Shown: positions 1 through 12,200 of the stretch, piece by piece
Numbering within the stretch: the first letter of the stretch is position 1
Layout: each line of letters opens with the position of its first letter
Assembly: GCF_020882245.1 (NCBI RefSeq)
Contig: NC_083598.1
Location: 52,613,858-52,677,857 of the forward strand
Source of the DNA: Rhopalosiphum padi
Taxonomy: Eukaryota; Arthropoda; Insecta; Hemiptera; Aphididae
Direction: 5' to 3'
Length of the DNA stretch: 64,000 bases
Program-made: the position numbers and the translations under genes
The notes under the pieces: model-generated
The model's input: only the letters and a program-made list of their open reading frames with translations
Told to the model about the DNA's origin: nothing
Databases searched by the model: none

Positions 1-720
1 AAATAAATATCATCAACATATCATTATAATAATATACCACAAATTTTATCTTCAATAATAATGTGTTGTTTGAAAGCAAATATAAAATTTTATTTATGTA
101 CCTATTATTCTTAACTCGTGTCAATGAAGAGCGTCGTTATATCATTAGAAGCTTTTAATAAATTACGTTTTACCAGTCTCCTATCTTTGTTTGCTCAGAT
201 TCTTAAATCAAATTACGTATATATACATTTTAAAAGTGCATTAATATATTTAAAAAAAATTAATTATATTTGGGCTGCTCAATAAGCATCAAGTAAGTAC
301 GTTGAACGCGTTTATTAAAATACGACGAAATCGATGGAATGTAATCACCGACGAGCACTTCACACAACGAAACAACTATAAATACAACTGTATAGGTACA
401 CAAATGAAGATCAGAATGATATTTCTTTTTAGTATTCAATAACAAATAACATTATTTATATGGAGTCTTTGAGCGAGTCATGATAGTGCGCTGTTCTTCT
501 ACCAAAAACACAATTTTCTTTAAATTATTATTTTCAAACATTAAATAATTATTGATGTAATGAAAATGAAATAATAATATTTTAGTTATGATAATTATTG
601 TGTTAATTTCTATAGGTCTATTATCTTCTATGTAGTAAGAACATCAAATAAAAGCATTGATAAATATTTACGTAATTGTATACGTCCCCATAAATATCTG
701 CCAAGTATCTATGATTATTG
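1..720. other. AT-rich stretch, no gene seen
   Basis: Only short chance open frames and A/T runs are seen. A GTAAGT donor-like string lies near 290 on the plus strand, but no credible exon precedes it. I see no repeat ends. Confidence 0.5.
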
Positions 721-792
721 TTAATTAACTTCATGATATTTGTACACGTCAAACCCGAACTCCGCTAATATAGATAATAGAGATCGGGGAAC
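721..792 (-). CDS. possible 3'-terminal minus-strand exon (weak)
   Basis: On the minus strand a pyrimidine-biased stretch ending in TTATTATTGCAG (just above 792) is followed by 23 open codons in phase 0, then TAA at 723-721. The peptide starts VPRSLLSILAEFGFDVYKYH; the other two frames close quickly. The patch has more G+C and CpG than its surroundings. It could be a terminal exon, a chance frame, or part of the CpG-richer 740-1160 interval. There is no recognisable domain and no partner exon. Confidence 0.12.
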   Translation of the reverse strand, partial: VPRSLLSILAEFGFDVYKYHEVN

Positions 793-3077
793 CTGCAATA
801 ATAATATGCTGCAGCCAGTAGAGATCACTAACAATAAATCGTTTCACACGTCTTTCCTAGCGTGATAGGCGTAAGAAAAAATAAAATAAAATGTAGATAT
901 ACTTAGTATTTATTCTCGAGCCACAATCGTATTTTGTATAATAACACTATTGATTACGACTTGCAACGGGGTTCACACAATTCATTCTTGCACGCATACC
1001 TAGTTGTATAATACCTATATTACATTATATCATAATAATAATACTAATTTAAACAACGTTGATAATCGCTAAAGGAAATCGAAAAGTAGTCGGGAATCCG
1101 TTCATCATCATAATATGTAACACGGTCCGACATATCAGTCCGTCGGCGTGTAACCTTTTGAGCGCATATGATATACGTACATAAAGCGGTATTATACTTA
1201 TACCAACAATAATAGTGTACAAATGTATAATATGTGAAGGACATACGCACATTTTTATGATGTAGGTGTATAAAATACAGGGTGATTACTTAAGGAATCA
1301 ACAATCATTATTTAGTTTCGAAAAATTATAGACATGACTACACGAGCAGTTAGTGGAATTTTTTTGTTGCCCTCTTTTTTGTTTGCCTTAACAATATTTG
1401 CAGTAGTCTTGCCGAAAATCACAATAAACTTTTGAACGGTGACCAATATTTTTAATTTCATAATTTGAACTCAATAATAGTTTGGAATATGATATTATAA
1501 TACACAATGCATGCATTTAATTCTTTAAAGTTGAAATGCCATCGGAACGTCGCAATAAAAATGCTATTATATTTACCTAACCAATTAAATATAAAAGCTT
1601 ATAATTTATAAAAAGTCTACTGACTATTAAGTCGATGCGTATATCCCCGTCAACTTTACCACAAAAATAAATGTTGAAAATATTTTAGTCGCTATTAAGT
1701 TATACAAAAAAAAGCTCCAAAAAAACTTTAAACTTTCGGAAATGAGCAATGAGAGTGCGATAACCGGTAATCGTTAAATAAGTCACACTATATAACGTAA
1801 AGATAGGCATACTGAGTTATAATAATCAAATACATTATAATATGCATAGTCAGAGTCCCACAACGGTTTTTACATTGGCGACGGCTCGGTCATCAATCAC
1901 GTCATAATAATCATAACAATAATGATAATGATAATAACGGCGATAGTACTTGCGTGTTGGTCTTATTTTTTTTTCCGAAAACGCGGCTCCGTATTCGGAT
2001 TGACGCGACGCGATGTTTTGTTGTGCACCCAGCTACATGTACACTGTATATAGTTACTAATGTTACTTTATTATATCGTTATATATATATAAATTATATT
2101 ATTAATATTATATGTACAACGATACCGAACGGAATAGTACAGGTAAAGGCATTAGACTATTATTCTGCGATTACATGGGATCACGCACCGATTGTCCACC
2201 ATCAGCCATCGCCACTTCACAGTTTACAGCAAAAGGATCATTATACGTACAGTCGGCGCACGGTACAATAATAATAATTATCGCCACCGCTGCAGTCATA
2301 AACTGATGCGGTGGTATCATGGTGTATTAAAAAATATATATATATATATATATATATGGCAGAACCTAACCCAACCGTTTGCACACTTTTTGAATATTTA
2401 ACTAGCAATTTGATAGCCTTTGCGGACATAAAAAATAATATCGATAGAAAATAAAAATATATTAACAATAAATTTAAATTATCATAACAAGATATAATAA
2501 CTCATTATAAATAATATTGTTAATACATTAAAAATAATTGGGATAAAATTAATTAAATTATTGAACATGCAGAGTAGATATTTAAAAATTATTGTTTCTA
2601 TATTCCAATCATAATATTTTAAATTTAAGTATTATTAATGAGTCATTAGCAATATCAGTTTATTAGGTATACATACAAATATAAAATGACATAAAACAAT
2701 CTATAACTTATCTCCGAAAAAATATCAAATATTCTATAGCTTAAATTTTAATTATTATTATTTTTATTAAACAAATGATTCGATTTCGTTTATAGTTACA
2801 ACTTACAATATTATACAGATTTTAACGGGTTTTTTTTTTTTTTAATGAAGGAGCAGGTTATAATCATAGTTTTATGGACCCAATTCCTATCCGCAGATAA
2901 TAAAAATCTGTTATATACATCTGTTCAGTAAAATAACATTATAAAAAAAGTAAAAAAAAATTATTTTTCTCTGGCTAGGTTAATTTTATAATAATGATTA
3001 TGACAATTTATAAAAATTCATGATTTGTCCGTGAACTGTTAAGGTACACTAAGATACTAAATATAATAGGTACGTAC
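793..3077. other. non-genic stretch with two CpG-richer patches
   Basis: The patches at about 740-1160 and 1840-2300 contain far more CG dinucleotides than the flanks and could be promoter or enhancer sequence. One CRE-like TCACGTCATAA lies near 1898. An open frame at 1954-2271 (105 codons, plus) runs through the second patch, but its translation is low-complexity and turns Ile/Tyr-rich, so I read it as chance. The rest is A/T runs. Confidence 0.4.
2334..2357. repeat. (AT)12 microsatellite
   Basis: Twelve uninterrupted AT dinucleotides, likely polymorphic. Confidence 0.95.
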
Positions 3078-3132
3078 CACGATTTGGTAGACTAATCGAA
3101 ACCAAGGAGAAATCGTATTATTGTTTTGTTGA

Positions 3133-3168
3133 CACTTACCTGAAAAAAAAAAGAAAATTGCATTAGTA
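3133..3168 (-). promoter_or_regulatory. putative recursive (ratchet) splice site, minus strand
   Basis: Read on the minus strand, a textbook 3' splice site abuts a 5' splice site: branch-point TACTAAT (3168-3162), an unbroken pyrimidine tract, TTTTTCAG ending at 3140, then GTAAGTG starting at 3139. In Drosophila this (Y)nCAG|GTAAGT arrangement marks zero-length recursive splice sites that remove very long introns in steps. If it were instead an ordinary exon, phase 0 stops at the 16th codon (TAG), phase 2 entry hits TAA at once, and only the frame reading KCQQNNNTISPWFRLVYQIV stays open, to a possible GTACGT donor after 3078. A 62-nt exon, or an RS-exon used for recognition, is therefore the alternative. 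A second such site lies on the same strand at 30,675/30,674. Confidence 0.5.
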
Positions 3169-3422
3169 ATGTGAAATACGAATTAGATTTATATATATAC
3201 GTACGTATATAATAATATGTGTATTTTATATATATTTTTTATTTTTTTATATTTTAATTAATAAATGTCACGCAGTTTTGGTTTTTGGTAAATACTAGGA
3301 CATTTATACATAACCATAATGCATTATTGATAAACAAATACGATTTTACAATAAACTTTCATCCGGATTCGCCAGAGACATAGCTGATCAGTCTCTAGGT
3401 AGTTTGCTCTTACTATAGGTAT

Positions 3423-3716
3423 GTGGTATGTGGTATCTTTCCTAAGTTCTTATACCCAATACCGGTATTCGAAATCAAACATCAGATAGTAGAACTGGTG
3501 CACCAATGGATCCAGAAACAAAAACTTAACACTAAAATCACCCCTACGACTAACGGACTATCTAATATTGATATTCTAAGAGCGAAAAAAACTGGTTGGT
3601 TGTTAAGTGGTTCATGTCTTATATTCATATATCGAAAAATCATGGTAGACCATTATTGTCTTGACCTTGATTTAGTATTTATTTTACTGGATGGATTGAA
3701 GGCAGATTTTGTGTAA
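3423..3716 (+). CDS. unrecognised 97-codon open frame
   Basis: The frame starts at ATG 3423 and ends at TAA 3716. It is somewhat richer in G+C than its flanks, with mixed codon use (for example ELVHQWIQKQKLNTKITPTT). I recognise no domain, no signal peptide and no strong splice signals. The C-terminal third is hydrophobic. It may be a chance frame, a fragment of a decayed gene, or part of a transposon. There is no related sequence elsewhere in the window. Confidence 0.15.
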   Translation: MVCGIFPKFLYPIPVFEIKHQIVELVHQWIQKQKLNTKITPTTNGLSNIDILRAKKTGWLLSGSCLIFIYRKIMVDHYCLDLDLVFILLDGLKADFV

Positions 3717-5927
3717 TTTTAATTTTCTAGAACTCATCCCAGTAACTTACTTAGGTAAGCGGTCTATATATGAGTAGAGAATAAATAAGACAGTATCAAA
3801 AATAAATAAGTAGTGGTTGGTACTGGTTGCAATCACTTGGCAGAGTAAATTTGTAAAAGAAATAGATTGTTATCACTCAGAAAACAGGGTTTAAATGTAA
3901 GAAAGTGAATTGGATTTAGTATATATAATACTATTGATATTGTACACTCCACAACAGTACTAGTTGTATATTCGTTAATGGTACTGCTAGTTTAAATACT
4001 TTCGAACCGAAAGCTTGAAAAAAATTCACATTTTCTGGTGGTCGTGTAGATCTTATGGTAAATTAAATAAACTGTTTTTATAGTGTTAATTTTGGATGGA
4101 CCCACTCGAAAACGACACCGGTATAGACGTTACATTTTTATCAACTATGTAGTCTAAAAATAACAAAAACGATCAATTAAATTCAAAAATACAATGAAAA
4201 ATATCTGAACATAAACATATGATATTTTTGTAATTTATTTTGTGGGTATGTCGCATTCACATAATGAAATCATTTATTTCATGAACTGGATATCCAGATA
4301 GTGAAATTCGTCCAGATCGTGAATTTTGACGAAAATACATTATATAGACATCCATTTCATGAAATGAACAATACTTATATTGTGTACTTTGTGTAATTAT
4401 TATAAAACAATAGTCAACAATTATTTATAGTAATAAATAGTAAATTATAAATATATTACTATTGCTCAATAATAATGACATAACACAAAGTATATAACAT
4501 TTAAGAAGAAAAATTTGATAAGTTAAAATAATTTAGTATGTTTAATTTTTAATTTTTTTTAAAAATACATTTAATTAATTAATAATATTAATAATTACAC
4601 TTTTAAACATTCATATTCTACGTATAAATACAGTTACAAAACGTGTTTTAAGTAGTGATAAACTATTTTTGTGTATAAGTGTATATATGGTGTGATTTCT
4701 TTCTCCTATAAATCGAATTTGATTTTTTATCAATATTATATCTTTTTCTATTATATTATGCAAGTTGTATTTTTAACGAATCAAACGTAGTTATTTTCTC
4801 AACTACTTTTTCACAATATATGATTACAATAGACATCGTTATATATATTAATATGTATTTTATTGTATTAATATATTTGCACCTGAGTTTAACGACTTAG
4901 GATATGATATTCACAAAAAAGTACTTTGGATTACGTAGCATTTTTTTTATGGATCAACGGTTTTTATCTATTTTTTTATATCATACCATTATATGATTGT
5001 CTTATGATAATGTAATAATATACAATATAATAACAACCCTATTTAACTACAACTTTATTTTTCTATTGTTAGGAGGTTTTTACAATTTTGTTAATGCTCA
5101 TGTATGTGATGGGTTTATGAACAGTGCACTGACTGCACTGTCTATGGACACGGTTATTTTTAAAATTTAAGTGCCCAATTAAAATCTACTTAAACTTTAT
5201 TTTTCCATCTTTTTCAAAGACTTTTTTAAAATTCAAAGAACTATTATAACTTGATTCTGTAATACTTATATATACCTAGGTTTTATAATAACTGATAAGT
5301 GTTAAAAGTATAAATTAATAGAAACACAGTAAATTTACTTTGGATTAAAATTCAATGTATGAATTTTATTTTATCAAAACTAAAAGTAAAAAATTCAGTT
5401 TTATAAATTTCAATTTAACAAAAAGATGTCATTATCCATGAATATTAGTTTATATTTTGTTCTAAAGTTTATCTCTAAAAATTAAATTTAATGTCTTACT
5501 TAACACTTAAAAAAAAGATAAAAACAAATTGATGAGTTTTTAATTTTTGTATAAATATGGTTAGGCACAACTAGATCTAAAGCAATTTTAAATAAAAATC
5601 CCTTTACTATGCAGTAAAATTTTATCATCTATTACTTATCAACTATTTTTGCGTACAATACTTTTGGACGACTGTTTAAATCTTATTTAATCGGATTGGG
5701 TAAAAATATATTTTGAAATTGATATATTTGATTTGTATTTTAGTCTATTTGTTTACTTTAATGAAATTTATTCATATTATTCGTCAGCTATGTCATTACA
5801 GTCGTACTTTCGATTAAATAGACATAAAGTAAAATTATAATATTATAAATAACAATTATTTTTTTAATTTTATACATTCTAGCTATATAAGTAATATAAA
5901 TATCAGCAGTAGCACGTTAAGTCAATC
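3717..5927. other. AT-rich stretch with one palindromic repeat
   Basis: Apart from the inverted repeat at 4276-4365 I see only A/T-rich sequence, short (AT) runs and chance short frames. A CTTAG|GTAAGC string near 3755 resembles a plus-strand splice site but is not followed or preceded by a convincing exon. Confidence 0.45.
4276..4365. repeat. short inverted-repeat (palindromic) element, copy 1
   Basis: The left arm (4276-4294) and right arm (4347-4365) pair as inverted repeats over 19 bp with two mismatches. The right arm contains a perfect 14-bp palindrome CATTTCATGAAATG (4353-4366), and the left arm runs into the palindrome CTGGATATCCAG. A related segment lies at 43,245-43,305, so this is probably a small dispersed repeat, perhaps a MITE core. 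No target-site duplication is defined. Confidence 0.5.
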
Positions 5928-6392
5928 TTAGCAATACAATATTATATTTGAAAAATGCGTCCAAAAATGACAATTAAAAGCAATTAATTTTAATCTATGT
6001 ATTATATTTTTAATATTGATACTAAAGAAAAATATAATATATGTATTACATAATATAGTATTTGAAGAAAACTTTTGATTTTTGTTTCTTATAAAATTGT
6101 CACACCCTTGAGTAAATAATTTTATATGCTGGCATATTATTCCTACGCTACACGGGTGCACTCTATCCTCTTCAAACCTACATTCTAATGGATCCTAAGC
6201 ACATTGCTTGAAGATTTGCAGAGAAATTCCCAACGGCATATTATATGCTAGGACTCCACTTTGACACGTTCGTGGGCTTCGAAAGTTCAAGAGTTTCTGT
6301 TGTCATATAGTCAATGCACGTCCGTAATTTCGAAAACGTTCACCGAATAGTTTTACAGAATGGATGTACTTACCGTAATAATTGATTGACAT
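5928..6392 (-). pseudogene. decayed, unidentified coding sequence
   Basis: One minus-strand frame stays coding-like for about 155 codons from ATG at 6392 to 5928, broken only by TGA at 6305-6303 and TAG at 6197-6195. Segments read KLFGERFRNYGRALTI, then LLNFRSPRTCQSGVLAYN, then CRFEEDRVHPCSVGIICQ, with several Cys. The upstream two thirds has clearly more G+C and CpG than the flanks. The 5' part also contains ACG|GTAAGTAC near 6375, a good donor, so part could be an exon and the stops intronic. I do not recognise the family; a fragment of a host gene or transposon protein is equally possible. Confidence 0.33.
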
Positions 6393-8554
6393 AATTCTGG
6401 TTTGTTTATTTAACAGGTACTTTATAGACTGTAAATCCCCATAGATATTCATAATATTTTTTAAATTTAAATCATCTCGTAGTTTGAATAGTTATAAGTA
6501 CCTTAAAGAGTAGACTTTTAAGTATTGTCATTTTAAAATATAAAATAAATTAAAATCCAAAACCTTTGATAAACTTCGAATAATATATATTATAAATTAT
6601 AAAATTGTAAACTGTTTGAGTATTAAAGAATTTGGCGATTAAAGAAAATTTTAAGATAATTATTAACAGTTTGTTATGCAACTGATGTAATAAATGTTTG
6701 TTTTTAGTATATAATATACAGTTACCGCGTCACTTTAAAAGTCGTCAAACGATAGAAGTCAGAAATTTAAAAATAAATAGCAATAAACTCTAATTTGACT
6801 CAAACCAAAATTAGTTTAATAAATTTAAGGTCATTAAAAAGTCTATGTCAATTATTTAAAAATAAATCCTTCGTAGTCATTGGCCATTGCATCGCGTTTC
6901 CCTTTTACAACACACATAAAAGTATTTCGATTTGTGTAAATCTGTTTTAATACTTTACCACCAGATAAATTGTCAGCACCGTCTCCCATTCAGACATTAA
7001 CGACGCGATAGAAAGAGCGAGGAAAAAAGAGAAGAAAGAACGAGTAAAAAAAATAAACGGATTGGAGATTATTATTATATACCTCAACTGCGAGAAATCG
7101 GACGTTTATAAGGAAATTAAATAACCATAAAAAGTGTACTGAAGTAGGACAATAATGTCAAAGACGTTGACACTAACACGAGGGTTGATGTTAATCGCCA
7201 TAGTTCCCGATCATAAATATCGCCGGTGGCCGGGCAAAACACTATTACACGGGTTGACACTCCTTTTTTTTTTATCACACTCACCATCTAAACCCAACGA
7301 ATAATAATAATAATAATAATATACAAAAACCTGTGTTTGCAGTATAAAAAAAAATGTTTAAATAAAATATTTGTATACAGGCGGATTATTATAATACACC
7401 GTCGAGATTTTGAATTATAAACTAATATACTATAGAAAAAAAAATTTCAACATTTAAATAGGCTAATATAGGTATATGATACCTTAATATGTAATTATTA
7501 TCATACCGAGGATTTCACGGTAAGTCGTATTTTGTTTAGAAGGCGACCTGTGTAGCCGACTGGTTTAAGTCGAATACGCACGAGCATGTGTGTATACAGA
7601 ACGTTACTATTATCAGGCGCTTCATTACAATCCATTTGCTACAACAATATTGTAATTGTCGTTCTCGCCAATCAATTTTTTTCTTACCAGCGATAAATTT
7701 AAATCTATTGTAAAATAATATATTTCATGCATAATTTTACACTGAATACAAAATCATTATTTTAACGCAACGATTAATTTAATTTTATCAGAATATTATA
7801 ATATATTATAATATTATGTACACTGTAGGTACCTATACTTACTATCGTTCTATTAATTTTTAACTTATTTATTATTACAGAATTGTCAGAATTAATGTCA
7901 TGAAAACTCACTTGAGTACGTGACCTTTATAATATTATTATGTATATTAATTATAAATATGTGAAATTATTAATTCGGAATTGGTACTTTGTGTGATCAA
8001 ACTGTTTACTTAACTACTACCTACATATAAATTATAATTCACAAATACAATATCTCATTTAAGATATAATACGCATAATAATAGTTAGGTAGTCATCTTT
8101 CGTCCACAAACCATATAGCCAAGAATAGAAAAAAACATAACACGATTAAACGGATATAATATAATATAATATACATAAATATAGTTATGACTTTCGAAAT
8201 AAAAATAAATGGTGGAGGGGTTTATTCTATAATCGTAGTTATGGTATATGTAAATTAACTTATAAATTTAAGCTTGATAAATATATTCATATGATAGTAG
8301 ACGAATTGAAAAATATTAATGTATAAAAGACAGTAACGTTAAACTTTATTAATTGTATCTATGTGTTTTTTCGGAAAAACAAAACTGCGTGTATTATTAT
8401 TGTATTCTAATAAACTAATCGAATTTGGTATTCGCATTGCAATCAATATAACGAAAATAAAATCAAACGTTTCAAATAAACATTGTGTAGTATTTCGTAA
8501 TTCGTGTCAAACAAGATTCCGTCTTTAAAATAAACAACATCGAGTTACTTAAAA
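6393..8554. other. non-coding stretch with CpG-richer, purine-rich patch
   Basis: The interval 6,950-7,260 is GC-richer and includes a purine run (7008-7066) with GAGAAG/GAGCGAG motifs and a CCGGTGGCCGGGC block near 7230, plausible cis-regulatory sequence. (AAT)7 follows at 7301-7321. A CACG|GTAAGTCG donor-like site lies at 7516 with no exon before it. The remainder is A/T-rich. Confidence 0.4.
7301..7321. repeat. (AAT)7 microsatellite
   Basis: Seven trinucleotide units, uninterrupted. Confidence 0.9.
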
Positions 8555-8617
8555 ATGATTTTGTGTATCTCCAATCTTTTTTTCTTGTTTATCAATATTT
8601 TAAATTTTACAACTGCT
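8555..8617 (+). CDS. candidate first exon encoding only a signal peptide
   Basis: ATG at 8555 opens 21 codons beginning MILCISNLFFLFINILNF and ending Thr-Thr-Ala, a good secretory signal peptide: short N-region, hydrophobic core, small residues at -3 and -1. Directly after the Ala codon comes GTAAGAATA, a strong 5' splice site, so the cleavage site would coincide with the phase-0 exon end. Separation of the signal peptide into its own small exon is common in insect secreted proteins, including aphid salivary proteins, whose genes are often built of microexons. Without splicing the frame runs on to 8740 as an AT-rich tail. The next exon is uncertain (see 9138-9220). The peptide is not recognisable beyond its signal. 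Confidence 0.3.
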
Positions 8618-8739
8618 GTAAGAATAAACAACGGTTATATGTATACAGAGAATAATAGAAATGGAAAAATTAGTTTTTTCTTTTGCGCGGAACTGTTATT
8701 GAAGATTGAAGTTTATTTTGCGGTTTGTATACGTATATA

Positions 8740-9137
8740 ATATGTGTGTAAAATGAAGAAAATCACGTAGTACGTGGTCCATTGAGATTTCCCACGGCCA
8801 TGAAGTGTTTATTTATTAGCCTCTCGGACCCGGTACGTTATCGCGTGATACGTGACAAATGCCCATTTTTATACGCAACACGTAATATCCTACAGCGGCG
8901 GATATCAACATATTTCTCTCGCTTCACGAGGTAAGTTTACGCGTATTAAACAAGCACGTCCACCGCGGTAAAACATTTGGTAATTCATACAGTAAGTAAT
9001 CAGCCTGACGCGAGCCGGCCAACTCTATGGATCGATCCATTGGTGATTTACTGTTTATAGTGGGGAAAAACATTGGAAACGTATTGTTGACCATTGTGCT
9101 TAAGCATTCGACTGTATATTATAGTGTTATCGCGCAG
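8740..9137. promoter_or_regulatory. CpG-richer patch with donor-like sites
   Basis: This interval is distinctly richer in CG and in mixed sequence than its neighbours. It carries CACGAG|GTAAGTTT at 8931 and ACA|GTAAGTAA near 8990, both strong 5' splice consensus, and a CTACAG acceptor-like string about 35 nt before the first. It could be a 5' untranslated exon and promoter, or hold microexons of the gene starting at 8555. No open frame is long enough to decide. Confidence 0.25.
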
Positions 9138-9220
9138 TGATGAAAATCAAAGAACGGTTCAACAGCGATAACGGTAAAAAGTATTACAGGAATTATTGCC
9201 TATTGAAATCGTTAAGTACT
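9138..9220 (+). CDS. candidate exon with GTAAGT donor
   Basis: A segment following GCGCAG reads from ATG 9140 through 27 codons beginning MKIKERFNSDNGKKYYRNYC, ending exactly before GTAAGTATT at 9221. Composition changes sharply at that point from mixed to A/T-rich, as at an exon-intron border. It could be a start exon, or an internal exon entered with one base from the exon before. The translation is basic and contains a Tyr-rich Cys segment. I recognise no family, and no downstream exon was found. Confidence 0.27.
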
Positions 9221-9221
9221 G

Positions 9222-12200
9222 TAAGTATTATACATTTTTCTTATACAAAATTAGTATCAGAATATAATAAAAAAAATTATAAAACTATAGAAATATACAC
9301 CATAATATTCTTAATGGATTTCAGCGATTCCTTTAAAGTACAATATTCTTCATTAGTTTGTAAATTATTAATTACCTATATAGTTAAACTAACTGACAGT
9401 TAATAATCTTTATTATTATTGATATTTTAAATTGCACTTTTTACTTATTTAATAAACTTAATAATTTTACATATTTTACCTACCTAAGAGTAACAATTTT
9501 GATATTTTTATTTTTACATTTTTGTTGTATAAATTACTGTAAGTAATTAATCTAAGTAGGTAAGTACTTAGTCTATTTTCTAAACAAACTATTAGAAAAA
9601 CGTGCTTTTAAATAAAAAATAGAAATATCTGTTATAAGTCAATATGTAACAATATTCATATTATACTACATTTTTAGTGTGGTCCTACATTATAACGTAT
9701 TAAAACCAAAAAAGTTAATATTATAAATAATAAAATAAGTTAGTAGGTACAAAAAGCTATCCATCCATTATATACATTGGTTCTATTTTTTTGATAGAAA
9801 ATATAACATAGACTATTTTTCATTCGTTTAAAATTATTATTACTTATCTTTTTTAAATTGCAGATCGAGTAAATAACAAAGAGGGATAGAAATCATACAT
9901 CTCCTACGGTCAACAATACGTATTTGATGTAAACTTTGGTCGGGTTACCACAAAATGAATTTTCCGTTTGTTTGCACATGGTTTCGCAGTAACCATAATA
10001 ACACAAACAACATATGTTTAAACCTTTTGAGTATCATATAAAATAAAGTTATGTAAGGGACCTCTTTGTAGGTACAAGCAGTTGAAAATAACTTAATGTT
10101 AACGAGAACGAAGACCCTATAAGCAATATGTATAATGTATATGCGCGTATGTGTTTATGTATATATCATGCTGTCTAGTAAATCGTATAAAAGCAAATAT
10201 TTTTTTTTATTATTGAAATTAGTATTTGTTTTGTAGTGATTGAGCTAAAAACAAAGTAGGGAAACAAAATTGAACACATAAAAACTTCAGTATTTTTTTT
10301 TTTTTTTATCATTAAAATATAAATTATTTTCAACTGATTTCAACTCTAAATAAATAAAAACTAAAATTGTAATAATTACTATAGATTATTATATTGATAT
10401 TAGATAAGGTCAATAAAGATAAACCGTAAATATTTAATTCTAAATGTGTATACACTAACGTGGGGAATTTGAAATATTGCTCAAGTGCCTACAAATACAT
10501 TTTTTTTAAATAATTTATCCAACTATAAACTGCCTATCAAACTCGATTAAAAATCCATTCATACAAATATATACTATAAACAATAGTAAAAATTATTATA
10601 AAAGAGTCTACTTATAATATCATGTTTGAAAAATAACACATTATTTTATAGTGATTAATTTAATATTGTATATTTACTATAGCACAATGGCATACATAAT
10701 ATATTATATTGTAGTGCACTTCATCAGAAGTAAGACGAACTATATTAAATTATAGTTTTTTTTGTCGTAGATAATATACCATGTGAAATTACAATAGGTA
10801 TACCAAAAATTGAGTTCAGTATAACTTAATAGGTCGAAATTTATATCTATTTAAATATGGAAATGTATAAGTAATTTATGAAAAAAATAATATACAGCCA
10901 CAAAATTCCATTCCAGATTTCTTTATTTACATTATGTACATAATAATATTGTACATCGTTGACCTTGGAACTCGTTTTTACATTGAATTGAAGTTCATTA
11001 ATTTTTCTTTACTAACACAAACCACACATAGTCTTATACAATGAACAAGTACAAAAGTAGTAAAATTAAATTTATATTCGTTATATAAATATTTTCTTAT
11101 AACTCGGACCGAAGTTTCACTAGTCACGTTTTTTTTTTGCGTTATATATATGTAGTGTATATATTGCATCCATCATCGCTTAGAAGAGGCTATACTGGAA
11201 TTTCTCGGATATCATTCGGTGTAATGTGAAAAGGTGTAACATATTACACTGCGTACACGTAATATTATATATCAAAGTACTACTACAGTCGTGTTCACCA
11301 AAAACAAATTAACGAATAAACGAGATTGATGGCCATATGTCGGTATAACGTGTGAGAAAAAACACCAATGCTCTTGAGCATTACACCGATACCATTATAA
11401 TATGTATGAATGAAAAAATCGTAGTTATATTTAAATTTAAAATATATATTAATTATTGTTAAAATAATACATAGACTAATTAATGAAACCTACACAATGA
11501 AATATAGGTATACGATATAAATTGAAATCTAAAATAATCGCAAATATAGCTAATTTAATTTATATAATATATAACATAATTACATAAGTAAACATACCAT
11601 TATATAACATACCATTATAGTTGTGATTTGATAATTAAATATATATCATAAGACTAAATCTAAATTCTTTATTTATAATTTTCAATAAATCATAGCTCAT
11701 ATTATAAATTCCTGCATCATGTCAATATAAGAATGAAAATCATTGTCATTTATTGAAAACCAATAGTGTGTTAGCGAGATAATTATAATATAATTAATCA
11801 TTAAATATTGTCATTCAATTTGTTTTTTATTTTATTTTTACAAACATTTTTTTATAATTATTTAGAACTTCAAATGAATTAATATTAAAATTATATAATA
11901 ACTTGTAACATCAATAGATACTTTTATATAATTGTATCATTATATTATATTAATACTAAAATGTACTAATATTATTATCATTGTGTTAAGTTAATCATTG
12001 TACTATTGACTATTGTAGTATACTATTATATTATATAAAATGTAATTAATATTATTTATAATAGGTACAATTCATGATAATTGAACTATGTTGATAAAAT
12101 AAATAAAATCAATATACTTATCGTTCTATCATTTTATGTTAACAATTTTAACATGAAAAGTATACATCATCTTTAATATTCTCCGTAAAGTAAAGTCTGG

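Noticed and set aside
721..1250. Overlapping minus frames of 67-68 codons at 1044-1252
   Set aside because: Two frames overlap over the same A/T-rich bases and neither has coding character.
1277..1300. CAGGGTGATTAC, a transposon-like tip
   Set aside because: No matching inverted end was found within a few kilobases, so no element can be delimited.
1954..2271. 105-codon open frame, plus strand
   Set aside because: The translation becomes Tyr/Ile low-complexity over A/T repeats and there is no splice or domain support.
6400..6425. Plus-strand TTTATTTAACAG|GTACTT
   Set aside because: The donor half is not consensus and no branch point stands out; it sits inside the minus-strand coding-like relic.
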